Positions 1 to 9,660 of a stretch of DNA of 64,000 bases are shown here, one piece after another (the stretch's first letter is position 1; every line of letters starts with the position of its first letter). A program made the translations under genes and the position numbers. The notes below the pieces were generated by a model. The model worked only from the letters and a program-made list of their open reading frames with translations. It had not been told where the DNA came from and made no database searches. Source of the stretch: Eisenibacter elegans DSM 3317. Its GTDB lineage: Bacteria; Bacteroidota; Bacteroidia; Cytophagales; Microscillaceae. Location of the stretch: NCBI RefSeq assembly GCF_000430505.1, contig NZ_KE387152.1, positions 1-64,000 of the forward strand, given 5' to 3'.

Positions 1-94
1 GGCAGCCATGCCCTCCGGTCTCGGGGGTGGGGATTAAGGGACAAATCGCAAGACTAACCGCCCCGTGAAGGTTCGAGTCCTTCCCTTACAGCCA
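1..94 (+). tRNA. 3' end of a tRNA or tRNA-like RNA, 5' part outside the window
   Basis: A T-arm is plain at 67-83 (stem GAAGG, loop TTCGAGT, stem CCTTC). It is followed by a possible acceptor 3' strand CCTTACA, a G at the discriminator position and CCA at 92-94. No matching 5' acceptor strand (TGTAAGG) occurs in the window, so the molecule would begin upstream. The stretch before the T-arm does not fold as a normal anticodon arm. Instead 24-30 (GGGGTGG) pairs with 58-64 (CCGCCCC) around a 27-base loop. That could suit a tmRNA-like or otherwise unusual RNA, but the usual tmRNA acceptor end is not present. The identity is not resolved. Confidence 0.35.
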
Positions 95-128
95 GTGTTT
101 TTAATGGCAAAAATACCCAAACATTACA

Positions 129-157
129 CCCGTTTGCCTTTGGCAAGCGGGTTTTCA
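129..157 (+). terminator. Rho-independent terminator after the tRNA-like RNA
   Basis: A 10-bp stem (129-138 with 142-151, one G-U pair) closes a TTT loop and is followed by TTTT and, after a short gap, a T-run. It would end transcription of the RNA at the window start and separate it from cmk. Confidence 0.75.
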
Positions 158-287
158 AATGATTTTTTGGCAAGGGGAAAATTGTCGGTACTTAGTAACC
201 GAAAGTAGGAGGGACTTTTGGGCAAGTGCCAATAAATCCATAATTTTGCTGTGCGTTTGGCATTCTCATTTCTCAATCCCCTACTCC

Positions 288-980
288 ATGTCTAAAATCA
301 TCATTGCTATCGATGGATACGCAGGTTGTGGCAAAAGTACTACTGCCAAGCAGGTAGCGAAAGCGCTCAACTATGCCTACATCGATACCGGCGCTATGTA
401 TCGCGCAGTTACACTTTACTTCCAAGAGCAGCAAGTGCCTCTTGATAATGTAGCGGCTATCGATGCAGCGCTCGAACAGATAGACATCCGTTTTGAGGCC
501 AATCCCGCCCAACAACGCAATGAGACTTTCCTCAATGGACGCAATGTCTCCAATGAAATCCGAAGCCTGAGCGTTTCGGAGCAGGTGAGCGAAGTAAGCG
601 CGCTCCCTGCTGTACGCAAAGCCATGGTTGCCCAACAACAACGAATGGGGCAAGCAAAGGGGGTCGTGATGGATGGGCGCGACATAGGCTCCAATGTATT
701 CCCCGAAGCCGAACTGAAAATCTTTATGACTGCTGACCTAGAAGCTCGCGCCCGCCGCCGCCAAGTAGAGCTGCAAGGCCAAAACCAATCGGCTTCGCTC
801 AATCAAATCGTAGAAAACCTACAGAAAAGAGACTTCTTGGATACTAGCCGCGCCGAAGCCCCGCTTACCCAAACCGCCGACGCAATAGTCATCGATACCA
901 CCACACTGACGATTGCCGAGCAAACCGACCGCGTATTGGCGCTTGCCACACAAATCCTTGCCAAACAACAAACAATTTGA
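288..980 (+). CDS. cmk: Cytidylate kinase
   Basis: Phosphorylates CMP and dCMP with ATP in the cytoplasm, feeding nucleotide pools. The 230-residue protein opens with MSKIIIAIDG and carries the P-loop GYAGCGKST at residues 10-18. A later MDGRDIGSNVFP block matches the conserved DGRDIG region of bacterial Cmk, and an arginine-rich lid segment follows. The length is normal for the family. The frame stays open upstream to 159, but that extra part has no Cmk character, so the start at 288 is preferred. ispH follows 65-77 bases later on the same strand, an arrangement I recall as common in Bacteroidota. Confidence 0.95.
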   Translation: MSKIIIAIDGYAGCGKSTTAKQVAKALNYAYIDTGAMYRAVTLYFQEQQVPLDNVAAIDAALEQIDIRFEANPAQQRNETFLNGRNVSNEIRSLSVSEQVSEVSALPAVRKAMVAQQQRMGQAKGVVMDGRDIGSNVFPEAELKIFMTADLEARARRRQVELQGQNQSASLNQIVENLQKRDFLDTSRAEAPLTQTADAIVIDTTTLTIAEQTDRVLALATQILAKQQTI

Positions 981-1057
981 TTCAAACAAATTGTTACCTC
1001 TTTGAGAATAATTCACCTAACCCACCCTCCTAACGGCACTGCAAGGTGTCTATGTGT

Positions 1058-1954
1058 ATGCTAAAAGTAACCATCGATAAAAATTCAGGCTATTGTTTTG
1101 GTGTGGAATATGCCATCCAAATGGCTGAGGATGCACTCGACGAAAGCGGGCAGCTCTACTGCCTTGGAGATATTGTACACAATGATAAAGAGGTTAAGAG
1201 GTTGAAATCCAAAGGATTGCAGGTGATTTCGAGAGAAGAATTAAAAACACTACACGACTGCAAGGTGCTGATTCGCGCTCACGGCGAGCCTCCCGAAACC
1301 TACCAAACCGCCCTCCAAAACAATATAGAGCTGATAGACGCTTCGTGCCCTGTGGTACTCAAGCTCCAAAATCGCATCAAAAATGCCTATGACAAAGCCA
1401 CCGACGAAGCAGGGCAAATCGTCATCTATGGCAAAGAAGGCCACGCAGAAGTCATCGGGTTGAATGGCCAAACCAACCAAGAGGCCATTATTATCACTAC
1501 GCTCGAAGACCTCGACAAAATCGACTATACTCGCCCCGTTACGCTCTTCAGCCAAACAACTAAGAGTACCCAAGGGTTCTATCAAATAAAAGAGGTCATC
1601 AGTCAACGCATCAAAGCCCACCACCCAACACCAGAGGCGGTCTTGTTTGATGCTAACGATAGTATCTGTAGGCAAGTTTCCAACAGAGAGCCACAGCTCG
1701 AACAGTTTGCCCAACAACACGATGTCATCCTGTTTGTCAGTGGCAAAAAAAGCTCCAACGGCAAAGCCTTGTACCAAGTGTGTAAGCGCTACAACGAACG
1801 CAGCTTTTTTATTGAAGACGAGCAAGATATTCAGCCCGAATGGCTCGAAAACACCGAGACGGTGGGCGTTTGTGGCGCTACCTCCACGCCCATGTGGCTG
1901 ATGGAGCAAGTGGCCAACTTCGTAACAGATACCCCCGCGCACAGCCTCTCATAA
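1058..1954 (+). CDS. ispH: 4-hydroxy-3-methylbut-2-enyl diphosphate reductase
   Basis: Last enzyme of the MEP isoprenoid pathway: it reduces HMBPP to IPP and DMAPP using a 4Fe-4S cluster. The three cluster cysteines are visible in GYCFGVE near the N-terminus, DASCPVV in the middle and VCGATSTP near the C-terminus. AHGEPPE and SGKKSSNG blocks also match the family. The protein is about 298 residues. A start at 1046 (MSMCMLK) is also possible; 1058 (MLKVTIDKNSG) fits the usual N-terminus better. Its product feeds UppS, encoded at 25.4 kb. Confidence 0.93.
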   Translation: MLKVTIDKNSGYCFGVEYAIQMAEDALDESGQLYCLGDIVHNDKEVKRLKSKGLQVISREELKTLHDCKVLIRAHGEPPETYQTALQNNIELIDASCPVVLKLQNRIKNAYDKATDEAGQIVIYGKEGHAEVIGLNGQTNQEAIIITTLEDLDKIDYTRPVTLFSQTTKSTQGFYQIKEVISQRIKAHHPTPEAVLFDANDSICRQVSNREPQLEQFAQQHDVILFVSGKKSSNGKALYQVCKRYNERSFFIEDEQDIQPEWLENTETVGVCGATSTPMWLMEQVANFVTDTPAHSLS

Positions 1955-2034
1955 AGAGGCCAAAAAGTAGCTTTAGGCAACTGATTTTCTTGCGAATAAG
2001 TGCCTCCCAACTAAGGAAATATCGGATAATTTTA

Positions 2035-2042
2035 TATTTTTG
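2035..2042 (+). promoter_or_regulatory. Candidate -7 element upstream of the nqr operon
   Basis: TATTTTTG matches the Bacteroidota -7 consensus TAnnTTTG and lies 36 bases before nqrA. No good TTTG -33 element is found 19-21 bases upstream, so this is only a candidate. Confidence 0.35.
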
Positions 2043-2078
2043 CATCAAATTCAACGAAATTTATATCATTGAACCCTG

Positions 2079-3440
2079 ATGAGAGTTAACATACGCAAAG
2101 GCTTCGACATTAATCTGAAAGGCAAAGCCGCCAAAACCTTGGTGGAAGATGTGCGTCCCAATTTGTACGCGCTACAGCCTACTGATTTTGTGGGTATTAG
2201 CCGCCCCAAAATACTGGTTCAGCCCGGTGATAACGTACAGGCCGGTACGCCCTTACTTTTTGATAAGTTCAACCCTGAAGTAATGTTTACCGCTCCGGTC
2301 AGCGGCGAAGTTACGGAAATAGAGCGTGGCGACCGCCGCAAGCCCTTGGCCATCAAAATATTGGCGGACAAGGAGCTGAGCTATGTCAGCTTCCCCAAGT
2401 ATGACCTAGGGTCGCTGGCTGGTGTTTCGGCAGAAGAAGCACGCAGCAGCTTGCTCAAAAGCGGTGTATGGGTCAACCTAATCGAGCGCCCCTTTGGCTT
2501 GGTAGCCAACCCCGAGCACACGCCCAAGGCAATCTTTATCTCAGGTTTTGACTCTGCGCCCCTAGCTCCTGACTATGAGTTTGTTTTCAAAGGCCAAGAG
2601 CAGTACCTACAAGCAGGGATTGATATCTTACAAAAGCTGACTCCGGGCAAAATCCATATCAGCACCCACACCCAACAAGGTGCCGGCTCCATCTTCAAAA
2701 AGCTCCAAAAGGTAACCCATCACGAATTTGCAGGCCCACACCCTGCGGGGAACGTAGGTGTTCAAATCCACCAAATAGACCCCATCAACAAAGGGGAATA
2801 TGTATGGACAGTTACGCCTTATGGACTTCAACAAATCGGACGATTGTTCTTGGATGGCCGCTATGATGCCTGCAAAGTGATTGTGCTTGCCGGCTCAGAG
2901 CTGAACCAACCCCAATATTATAATATCATCAATGGCGCACAACTGAAGCCATTGCTCCAAGGCAACGTAAACAACAGCAATGTACGCGTAATCTCGGGCA
3001 ATGTCCTCACAGGCACCAAGACCAGCGAAGAAGGATTTTTGGGCTTCTACCACACTCAAGTAAGCGTATTGCCCGAAGGCAACCACCATGAGTTCTTGGG
3101 CTGGATTCTGCCCAGCACCAAAAAGCTGAGCTTCCAGCGCGCTTTTGGCCTGCTTTCATTCCTCAATGGCAAAAACCAAGAATATGTGATGGATACCAAC
3201 CTCCACGGCGAGGAACGCGCATTCGTACAAACGGGTGTGTTTGAGCAGGTACTCCCAATGGATATCTATCCAACCTTTTTACTCAAGGCCATCTTGTCTC
3301 GTGATTTCGAAGCGATGGAAGAGCTTGGTATCTATGAGGTGCTAGAAGAAGACTTCGCCCTCTGCGAGTTTGTGGACGTTTCCAAAATGGAAATCCAAGC
3401 CCTTATCCGTGAAGGTTTAGAAGCACTACAAAACGCCTAA
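2079..3440 (+). CDS. nqrA: Na+-translocating NADH:quinone reductase subunit A
   Basis: Peripheral subunit of the six-subunit respiratory sodium pump (Na+-NQR), which oxidises NADH, reduces quinone and exports Na+. The 453-residue protein begins MRVNIRKGFDINLKGKA, the typical NqrA opening. It has a biotinyl-lipoyl-like segment (VQPGDNVQAGTPLLFDK) near residues 46-62 and the long C-terminal part expected for the family. It is the first gene of nqrA-B-C-D-E, with short gaps (52, 3, 14 and 44 bases) that indicate one operon. Confidence 0.95.
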   Translation: MRVNIRKGFDINLKGKAAKTLVEDVRPNLYALQPTDFVGISRPKILVQPGDNVQAGTPLLFDKFNPEVMFTAPVSGEVTEIERGDRRKPLAIKILADKELSYVSFPKYDLGSLAGVSAEEARSSLLKSGVWVNLIERPFGLVANPEHTPKAIFISGFDSAPLAPDYEFVFKGQEQYLQAGIDILQKLTPGKIHISTHTQQGAGSIFKKLQKVTHHEFAGPHPAGNVGVQIHQIDPINKGEYVWTVTPYGLQQIGRLFLDGRYDACKVIVLAGSELNQPQYYNIINGAQLKPLLQGNVNNSNVRVISGNVLTGTKTSEEGFLGFYHTQVSVLPEGNHHEFLGWILPSTKKLSFQRAFGLLSFLNGKNQEYVMDTNLHGEERAFVQTGVFEQVLPMDIYPTFLLKAILSRDFEAMEELGIYEVLEEDFALCEFVDVSKMEIQALIREGLEALQNA

Positions 3441-3492
3441 TCTTCACATCACTAGCACACTGTTCGTATTTCAATCATAAGCGTATATACTG

Positions 3493-4770
3493 ATGCAATT
3501 CATTCGTAACATACTTGACAAACAAAAGCCGCTCTTTGAAAAAGGCGGCAAATTGGAGCGTTGGTATCCGGCTTTCGAGGCATTTGAGACTTTTGCCTTT
3601 GTGCCCAACCATACTGCTCCTGCCAAAGGCGCACACGTTCGCGATGCCATAGACCTCAAACGGATGATGATGACTGTCATTATCGCCATGGTACCCTGCT
3701 TGCTTTTTGGTATATGGAACGTAGGCTATCAACATTATTTGGCGCTTGGCCAAGCAGCCTCTTTCGTAGACATGATGATTGTCGGTGCTATCAAAGTACT
3801 GCCACTGGTCGTGATCTCTTATGGAGTAGGGCTAGGGATAGAATTTGGTTTTGCGGTGATGAAAGGCCACTCTGTCAATGAAGGATACTTGGTCAGCGGA
3901 ATGCTTATTCCGCTCATTATGCCCGTAACAGTGCCCTTGTGGCAGGTAGCCCTCGCTACTGCCTTTGCCGTAGTGATTGGCAAAGAAGTATTTGGAGGTA
4001 CAGGGATGAACATTCTCAACGTTGCCATGACGGCACGCGCCTTCCTATATTTTGCCTATCCTGTCCGTATGGCCGGTAGTACAGTGTGGACGTATGTACC
4101 CGAAGGTGCTACAGTGGTCAACGGATATTCTGGCGCTACAGCGCTAGGTGTTGCTGCCGAGAAGTCCAAACAACTTTATGATGCAAAAATAGCCGCCATA
4201 CAAGCCAATGGGACTATTCCTTCTATTGAGGGGGCAATAGAATCGAGCTTTGCTACAGACTGGTGGGCTGCCGATATGTACTCGGCCTGGAGTATGTTTA
4301 TTGGTACTATCCCCGGCTCTATTGGCGAAACCTCTACCTTGGCCTGCTTGATTGGCGCGGCCATCCTCATCATCACTGGCGTAGGAAGCTGGAAAATCAT
4401 CGTAGGGGGCTTTGCTGGTGCTTATGCGCTTGCCGCAGCATTTTATGCCCTAGCACTCTATACAGATGCGGGCACTGCTTATATGGCGATTCCACCGCAT
4501 TATCACCTGATTATGGGAGGTTTGGCCTTTGGAATTGTTTTTATGGCTACTGACCCCGTAACAGCTACCCAAACAGAAAAAGGAAAGTGGATCTATGGCT
4601 TCTTGATTGGCGCGCTTACCGTACTCATTCGCGTATTTAACCCTGCATATCCCGAAGGAATTATGCTGGCAGTATTGCTGATGAACGTATTTGCCCCCTT
4701 GATTGATTACTATATCGTAGGTGCCAACAAAGCCCGCCGCTTGAAGCGCCTCAAACTTAAAGCTGCCTAA
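3493..4770 (+). CDS. nqrB: Na+-translocating NADH:quinone reductase subunit B
   Basis: Membrane subunit of Na+-NQR that carries covalent FMN and forms part of the sodium path. The 425-residue protein has many hydrophobic helices from about residue 58 onwards. The motif NGYSGATALG (SGAT at about 213-216) supplies the threonine to which FMN is attached by a phosphoester bond. The start MQFIRNILDK is the normal NqrB N-terminus. The stop lies 3 bases before nqrC. Confidence 0.95.
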   Translation: MQFIRNILDKQKPLFEKGGKLERWYPAFEAFETFAFVPNHTAPAKGAHVRDAIDLKRMMMTVIIAMVPCLLFGIWNVGYQHYLALGQAASFVDMMIVGAIKVLPLVVISYGVGLGIEFGFAVMKGHSVNEGYLVSGMLIPLIMPVTVPLWQVALATAFAVVIGKEVFGGTGMNILNVAMTARAFLYFAYPVRMAGSTVWTYVPEGATVVNGYSGATALGVAAEKSKQLYDAKIAAIQANGTIPSIEGAIESSFATDWWAADMYSAWSMFIGTIPGSIGETSTLACLIGAAILIITGVGSWKIIVGGFAGAYALAAAFYALALYTDAGTAYMAIPPHYHLIMGGLAFGIVFMATDPVTATQTEKGKWIYGFLIGALTVLIRVFNPAYPEGIMLAVLLMNVFAPLIDYYIVGANKARRLKRLKLKAA

Positions 4771-4773
4771 CCC

Positions 4774-5526
4774 ATGAATAAGAACTCGAATATATACGTA
4801 ACGCTCTATGCCATAGGGCTGACAGTCATCTGTGGCGCATTGCTGGCCTCTGCCTTTGAGGTGCTCAAACCCAATATTGCAGCAAACCAAGCTTACGATT
4901 TGCGCCGCAACGTGCTCTTAGCTTCTATTAAGCTCGAAAAAGGTGATAACGTAGATGCTATTTTTGAAAAGCGTGTGAAGACTTTGGTCATCAATGCCAA
5001 AGGCGAAATAGTAAAAGGCCAAGACGCTGAAAAGGTAAACCTAGCCGAAGAATATCGCAAAAAGCGAGAAGAACGCATCTACCCAGTATATATATTGGGT
5101 AAGGAAGGCAGCCCCGATGTAGTCGAAGCCTATATTATGCCCTTGTATGGCTTTGGCCTATGGGACAATATCTTCGGGTATGTAGGTATTGATACCGACG
5201 GCGAAACCATCAAAGGGGTAGTCTTTGGCCACAAAGGCGAAACTGCCGGCCTTGGCGCACGCATTACCGACAATGACATCCAACGCCGATTCATCGGTAA
5301 GAAAATCTTTGAAGGAGATAAGCTTACCCCCGTAACGATGGTCAAAGGAGAACGCGGTGGCGGAGATGTCAGCATCAAGGCCTTTGCCGACCAACCACAC
5401 CAAGTGGACGGAATGTCAGGCGCTACCCTTACTGCTGAAGGCCTGTCTAATATGCTTGATGATTACCTCCGTGGTTATGAAGCCTATATTCGCGCTGAGC
5501 GTGCCAAAAAAAGTAAAAACTTATAA
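4774..5526 (+). CDS. nqrC: Na+-translocating NADH:quinone reductase subunit C
   Basis: Na+-NQR subunit with one N-terminal membrane anchor (residues about 8-30) and a periplasmic FMN-binding domain. The SGAT motif at about 215-218 (DGMSGATLTAEG) carries the threonine for covalent FMN. KGVVFGHKGETAGLGARI is the conserved block before it. The 250-residue length is typical. It sits tightly between nqrB and nqrD. Confidence 0.95.
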   Translation: MNKNSNIYVTLYAIGLTVICGALLASAFEVLKPNIAANQAYDLRRNVLLASIKLEKGDNVDAIFEKRVKTLVINAKGEIVKGQDAEKVNLAEEYRKKREERIYPVYILGKEGSPDVVEAYIMPLYGFGLWDNIFGYVGIDTDGETIKGVVFGHKGETAGLGARITDNDIQRRFIGKKIFEGDKLTPVTMVKGERGGGDVSIKAFADQPHQVDGMSGATLTAEGLSNMLDDYLRGYEAYIRAERAKKSKNL

Positions 5527-5540
5527 CCTATTGATAACCC

Positions 5541-6224
5541 ATGGCAGAAGTTGCAGTAAAAGAAGTTAAGAAAAAAGAAGCGCTTTTTTCAAAACGTAAT
5601 AAAACCATATTTGCAGACCCTTTGAGCGATAATAACCCGATTACTGTACAGGTATTGGGTATCTGCTCCGCATTGGCGATTACCGCACAGATGTTGCCCG
5701 CCGTTGTGATGAGCTTGTCGGTGATTTTTGTGATGTGCTGCTCCAGTGTATTGTTCTCACTCATCAGCCGGACCGTGCCCAAAAGCATCCGTATCATGGT
5801 GCAGCTGGCTGTTATTGCCTTGTTCGTAATCTTGGTAGACCTTTTCCTTAAGGCATACCTCTACGATGTGTCGAAGCAGTTGAGTACTTTCGTAGGACTT
5901 ATCATTACCAACTGTATCGTAATGGGACGCTTAGAAGCCTTTGCCGGTAACCCCGAAAACAGTGCTTGGTCTTCTTTCCTCGATGCCCTCGGCAACGCCC
6001 TCGGCTATGCCATCATCTTGATTGCCATTGCATTCTTGCGTGAGCTTTTCGGGGCGGGCAGCCTTTTCGGATACCCTGTGTTTAATCAAGTATTTGCGCT
6101 ATTCGGCTCAGAAATGACTTACGAAGGCAACGGCTTGATGTTGCTCCCTGCCGGGGCTTGCGTAGCAGTAGGGGTGATTATCTGGATACAGCGCTACTGG
6201 AACGGATACGCAGAGGCTGAGTAA
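5541..6224 (+). CDS. nqrD: Na+-translocating NADH:quinone reductase subunit D
   Basis: Integral membrane subunit of Na+-NQR, 227 residues with about six hydrophobic helices. Cysteines in [10 protein letters not shown] and [13 protein letters not shown] match those that, with NqrE, hold the intramembrane iron centre. The first 30 or so residues are lysine-rich and lie before the first helix. NqrD and NqrE are homologous; the partner follows 44 bases downstream. Confidence 0.95.
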   Translation: MAEVAVKEVKKKEALFSKRNKTIFADPLSDNNPITVQVLGICSALAITAQMLPAVVMSLSVIFVMCCSSVLFSLISRTVPKSIRIMVQLAVIALFVILVDLFLKAYLYDVSKQLSTFVGLIITNCIVMGRLEAFAGNPENSAWSSFLDALGNALGYAIILIAIAFLRELFGAGSLFGYPVFNQVFALFGSEMTYEGNGLMLLPAGACVAVGVIIWIQRYWNGYAEAE

Positions 6225-6268
6225 GCACTGCTCAAAATACATTATCACATTCAAAAGCAAATACAATT

Positions 6269-6883
6269 ATGAATGAGTTGATTAATTTGGGCGTAAAGTC
6301 CATTTTTATAGATAACATGATTTTTGCCTACTTCTTAGGCATGTGTTCTTACCTTGCTGTCTCGAAGCGTGTGCCTACGGCAATGGGCTTGGGCTTGGCC
6401 GTAATTTTCGTACTGTCCGTTACTGCTCCGCTCAACTGGATGATTAGCAACTACCTGCTCAAAAAAGGAGCCTTGGAGTGGGTTGGCCCCCAGTTTGCGG
6501 AAGTAGATTTGAGCTTCCTCAACTTCATCGTATTTATTGCCGTTATTGCCTCATTCGTACAGTTGGTAGAGATGATCATCGAGAAATTCTCTCCATCTCT
6601 TTATGGCTCTTTGGGTATCTTTTTGCCCCTTATTGCGGTAAACTGCTCTATCTTGGGCGGCTCTCTCTTTATGATTGGTCGGGATTATACCCTGCCTCAA
6701 GCTACTGTATTCGGCCTTGGTTCGGGTATTGGTTGGTTGTTGGCCGTATTGGCGCTGGCAGCTATCCGCGAAAAAATCCGTTATTCTGATGTACCCAAGC
6801 CCTTACGTGGCCTAGGCATTACCTTTATCTTGGTAGGTCTGATGGCCTTTGGCTTCTTAGGCTTCTTGGGCTTTAAGCTCTAA
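6269..6883 (+). CDS. nqrE: Na+-translocating NADH:quinone reductase subunit E
   Basis: Integral membrane subunit of Na+-NQR, 204 residues. [11 protein letters not shown] and [11 protein letters not shown] supply the cysteines expected for the iron centre shared with NqrD. It is the last nqr gene here: a strong terminator follows at 6911 and the next gene is on the other strand, so nqrF (the NADH- and FAD-binding subunit with a 2Fe-2S cluster) is not in the cluster. Confidence 0.95.
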   Translation: MNELINLGVKSIFIDNMIFAYFLGMCSYLAVSKRVPTAMGLGLAVIFVLSVTAPLNWMISNYLLKKGALEWVGPQFAEVDLSFLNFIVFIAVIASFVQLVEMIIEKFSPSLYGSLGIFLPLIAVNCSILGGSLFMIGRDYTLPQATVFGLGSGIGWLLAVLALAAIREKIRYSDVPKPLRGLGITFILVGLMAFGFLGFLGFKL

Positions 6884-6910
6884 TATAGCCCCGGCAATTA
6901 TTGTCATAAA

Positions 6911-6946
6911 AAAAACCGTCTCGTAAATCGTGAGATGGTTTTTTTA
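6911..6946. terminator. Bidirectional terminator between nqrE and the AsmA-like gene
   Basis: Stem ACCGTCTC with GAGATGGT (one G-U pair) is flanked by an A-run on the left and a T-run on the right. It can therefore stop both the nqr operon and the converging AsmA-like gene. Confidence 0.8.
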
Positions 6947-6971
6947 TGTCCAATCAAGAGATATGATTGGG

Positions 6972-9506
6972 CTATCTTTTAGACTTCATTTTTTGTGCCT
7001 GGCGGGCGGCCAATCGGCGTTTTCGCGCATCAGGTGTATCCGTAAAAGAAGCAAGCCACATATCGCTTTTGAGCCTGTTGAGCGGGCCTTTGACCAAGAT
7101 GCACAAGGTTACAGATTGTTGGGCAGCAGCCGATACTTTATTGAGAGAGTATTGTTCGGTAAAATTATTTAGAGGCACTTTTATCATCATATCCAGCGAT
7201 TCGTCGAGCTGGTAGGTTCCGCCAATAGCAAAATAAATCACACTAGTGCCGATGATCATTTCGGGGATGATGAGCTTATCTTGTTTGACTTCAAAAACAT
7301 TGTTCAGCGTCGGAAAATAAACAGTCTCTAGGTCTCTATTTCTGAAAATATAGCGGGAGAGTTTGATTAGAGGAGGAAACTTGACCAACACCCCGTTGAC
7401 AATCCGAATGTCGGCAATGGCCTGGGTATGGCGGCTATCGAGGTTGAGGTAGGTATCAAACTTGCCTTGCATGGTAATATCAGCCGAAAAGCGCCCACGG
7501 ATGTTTTGGTCGGTAAAGAAGTGTTGGCCAAAATTTTCCATCGCCACAAAAAACTGATTGATATTGACACGGTCAATATCGGCATTGAGGGTTACGGCCA
7601 AAGAGTCTTGGTTTTGTACTTCGATAGAGGCATCTAGGCTGATAAGCCCCTCCAAGGCGTGCATCGAGAGGCGTTCGAGCTGGATACTACTATCGGCAAT
7701 ATGGATGGCTGCGTGGATGTCGCGGCCTTTGATTTTGCGAAAACTGAGGCTGTCGATAGTGCCTTCGAGGTCTAGATCTATACGGCTCGATGTTGCCAAG
7801 GAGTACATCTTGCTTTGCTTGAGCGCTACTGGGTTGAGCTTGCGCAAATGAGATTGGTATTTGAGCGGATTGCGATGCCCGGCTTTGTTGAGCTGAATAA
7901 TCTCGCTGACATCAATGTAGTGAGATTTGAAAGCGGCCTTGAGCTGTAAGGCATTGTCTCCCAGTAGAAAAGGAGCCAGATTTACAAAGTTGCCGCTGAG
8001 GGTAAGATCGCTTTGGCCAATAGACACACGCATTTGTTGTACCTTCACATAACTGCTATCAAACTGAAATAGCCCACTTACCCCGCTGAGCGCTATGCCT
8101 AGGTTTCGAAACTTGACGTCGAGGCTGTCAGGGCGTACATACCCTTTGATGAGCATGGGCGCATCGGGGTTGTCTCGAAGGTCATTGAGTCGCCCCTTGA
8201 ATACTACCATCACATCAGCGGCTCCCCGCATTTTTTCAATACCACTATTGCCAATAATCTCGAAGACGTGGGCAAGATTCAGCCGCCCTTGGCAGCGAAT
8301 ATCAATCTCGGGGTCGCTTAGGTCATTGATTTTCAGCTTGATATCCAAAGGTTTGCCATTGTTGAGCGCCTCTATAGATTCAAAGCGCAGCTGCGTGGTT
8401 TTGGGCGAAGGCAATACACCTTTGATGGTATTGGCAAAGCTCCCCCTGAGCTTTAGTTGGCTGAGGGTGTCTTGCAGAGGGCGATTGATGAGGAGCAAAT
8501 CATAACAAGAAAAATCTACCCGCACCTGTGGTTGGTTGTTGGGAACAAACCTGCCATATAGGTTGAGGTGTGCATCGAGTGTACCCTCGCTCTCGTAGTT
8601 GGCCACAATGCTCTGGAGTCGTGGAGGGAGAAACCCAAAAGCTTGCAATAGCCCAACCTGCGGCAGGCGGACACTTAGGTGATAGCTGTTGGCCTCCCGA
8701 AAATTGATTTTCATTTTGGCTTCTATGGGCGTGTGGTCAAGCTCAAAACGCGAACTCTCTATCAGCAGTTGGTTTTGTACTATATCAAACCCTGCCTGAA
8801 GGTCGATAGAGGCGTATTTGTGTAGCAAAAAATCATTTTCAGGAACACGCCTGCTAAACGACAAGCGCTCTATGGTCAAATCGCCCCGCAGGCGGCCACC
8901 GAGCTTCCCTGTTTGTAAGCGTGCTTGGTTCAGCAAAACATCTTTGAACTGTAGGTGGATGTCGCTTTTTTTGGCGATGTTTTGTGAGCGGAATGATACC
9001 CCTACCAAACGGATACGAGGCAAGCGCCCCAGGGAAGTTAGGGTCTCTGGAAGAGACTTGGCGGGGGTATCGGTCTTGTCGCGTGGTTTTTGGATGTCAA
9101 AAAGTTTTTGGTCTTGCGCATCGTGAACGAGGGCTATCTCGCCGTTGTATAGCGTCAGGCTGTGCAAGCGGATTTTCCCACGCAACAAGGGGCGCATTTG
9201 AAGCCTGATATCTAGCGCGGCTAAGTGAACAACACTGGGACATATTTCGGGGTTCAGGCTGGGTAGGTCGATGTGGTGTAGGCGCACCCCCACACGAGGA
9301 AAGTGCCGTAGCCACGAAATACCCACATAACGAATCTGTGGGCGAACTCGGAGTTGAGCCGCGCCAAAGGTCTCTAGCTGACCCTGTGCCCACGGTTGGG
9401 CAAACCACGAAACACCTTGTAATAGCCCTTCAAAAATCAATGGCAAGAGCAAGGCCAATATCAATAGTCGCTGATAACGCTTGTTGAATCGATAGTTTCG
9501 ACGCAT
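6972..9506 (-). CDS. AsmA-like envelope protein
   Basis: Large 844-residue protein with one N-terminal membrane helix (about residues 13-32) followed by a long, mostly beta periplasmic part. Repeated segments of the type LQTGKLGGRLRGDLTIERLS and a C-terminal block ending in the IGGTYQLDESLDMMIKVPL region resemble the AsmA family. AsmA-type proteins are thought to help build the outer membrane or carry phospholipid between the membranes. Substrate unknown. It stands alone, converging on the nqr operon across a shared terminator. Confidence 0.75.
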   Translation of the reverse strand: MRRNYRFNKRYQRLLILALLLPLIFEGLLQGVSWFAQPWAQGQLETFGAAQLRVRPQIRYVGISWLRHFPRVGVRLHHIDLPSLNPEICPSVVHLAALDIRLQMRPLLRGKIRLHSLTLYNGEIALVHDAQDQKLFDIQKPRDKTDTPAKSLPETLTSLGRLPRIRLVGVSFRSQNIAKKSDIHLQFKDVLLNQARLQTGKLGGRLRGDLTIERLSFSRRVPENDFLLHKYASIDLQAGFDIVQNQLLIESSRFELDHTPIEAKMKINFREANSYHLSVRLPQVGLLQAFGFLPPRLQSIVANYESEGTLDAHLNLYGRFVPNNQPQVRVDFSCYDLLLINRPLQDTLSQLKLRGSFANTIKGVLPSPKTTQLRFESIEALNNGKPLDIKLKINDLSDPEIDIRCQGRLNLAHVFEIIGNSGIEKMRGAADVMVVFKGRLNDLRDNPDAPMLIKGYVRPDSLDVKFRNLGIALSGVSGLFQFDSSYVKVQQMRVSIGQSDLTLSGNFVNLAPFLLGDNALQLKAAFKSHYIDVSEIIQLNKAGHRNPLKYQSHLRKLNPVALKQSKMYSLATSSRIDLDLEGTIDSLSFRKIKGRDIHAAIHIADSSIQLERLSMHALEGLISLDASIEVQNQDSLAVTLNADIDRVNINQFFVAMENFGQHFFTDQNIRGRFSADITMQGKFDTYLNLDSRHTQAIADIRIVNGVLVKFPPLIKLSRYIFRNRDLETVYFPTLNNVFEVKQDKLIIPEMIIGTSVIYFAIGGTYQLDESLDMMIKVPLNNFTEQYSLNKVSAAAQQSVTLCILVKGPLNRLKSDMWLASFTDTPDARKRRLAARQAQKMKSKR

Positions 9507-9582
9507 AGGAATAGCATTCGGTCAAAGATGCTTAAACGCACTTTGCTTTATTCTGACAAAAAGATAACCAAAAAAAACTAGG

Positions 9583-9614
9583 TTTCGATATGTCAGCGTT
9601 TTTTTTTACCTTTG
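9583..9614 (+). promoter_or_regulatory. Candidate promoter for the alpha/beta hydrolase gene
   Basis: TACCTTTG at 9607-9614 matches TAnnTTTG. TTTC at 9583-9586 lies 20 bases upstream as a one-mismatch -33 element. The start codon at 9661 is about 40 bases beyond the predicted start site. Confidence 0.5.
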
Positions 9615-9660
9615 CTGACCAATGGTCATTTTTTGACCATATTCATAATTGCATTTTATT

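Noticed and set aside
159-287. N-terminal extension of cmk
   Set aside because: The residues before 288 have no cytidylate kinase character and the domain starts exactly at the internal ATG.
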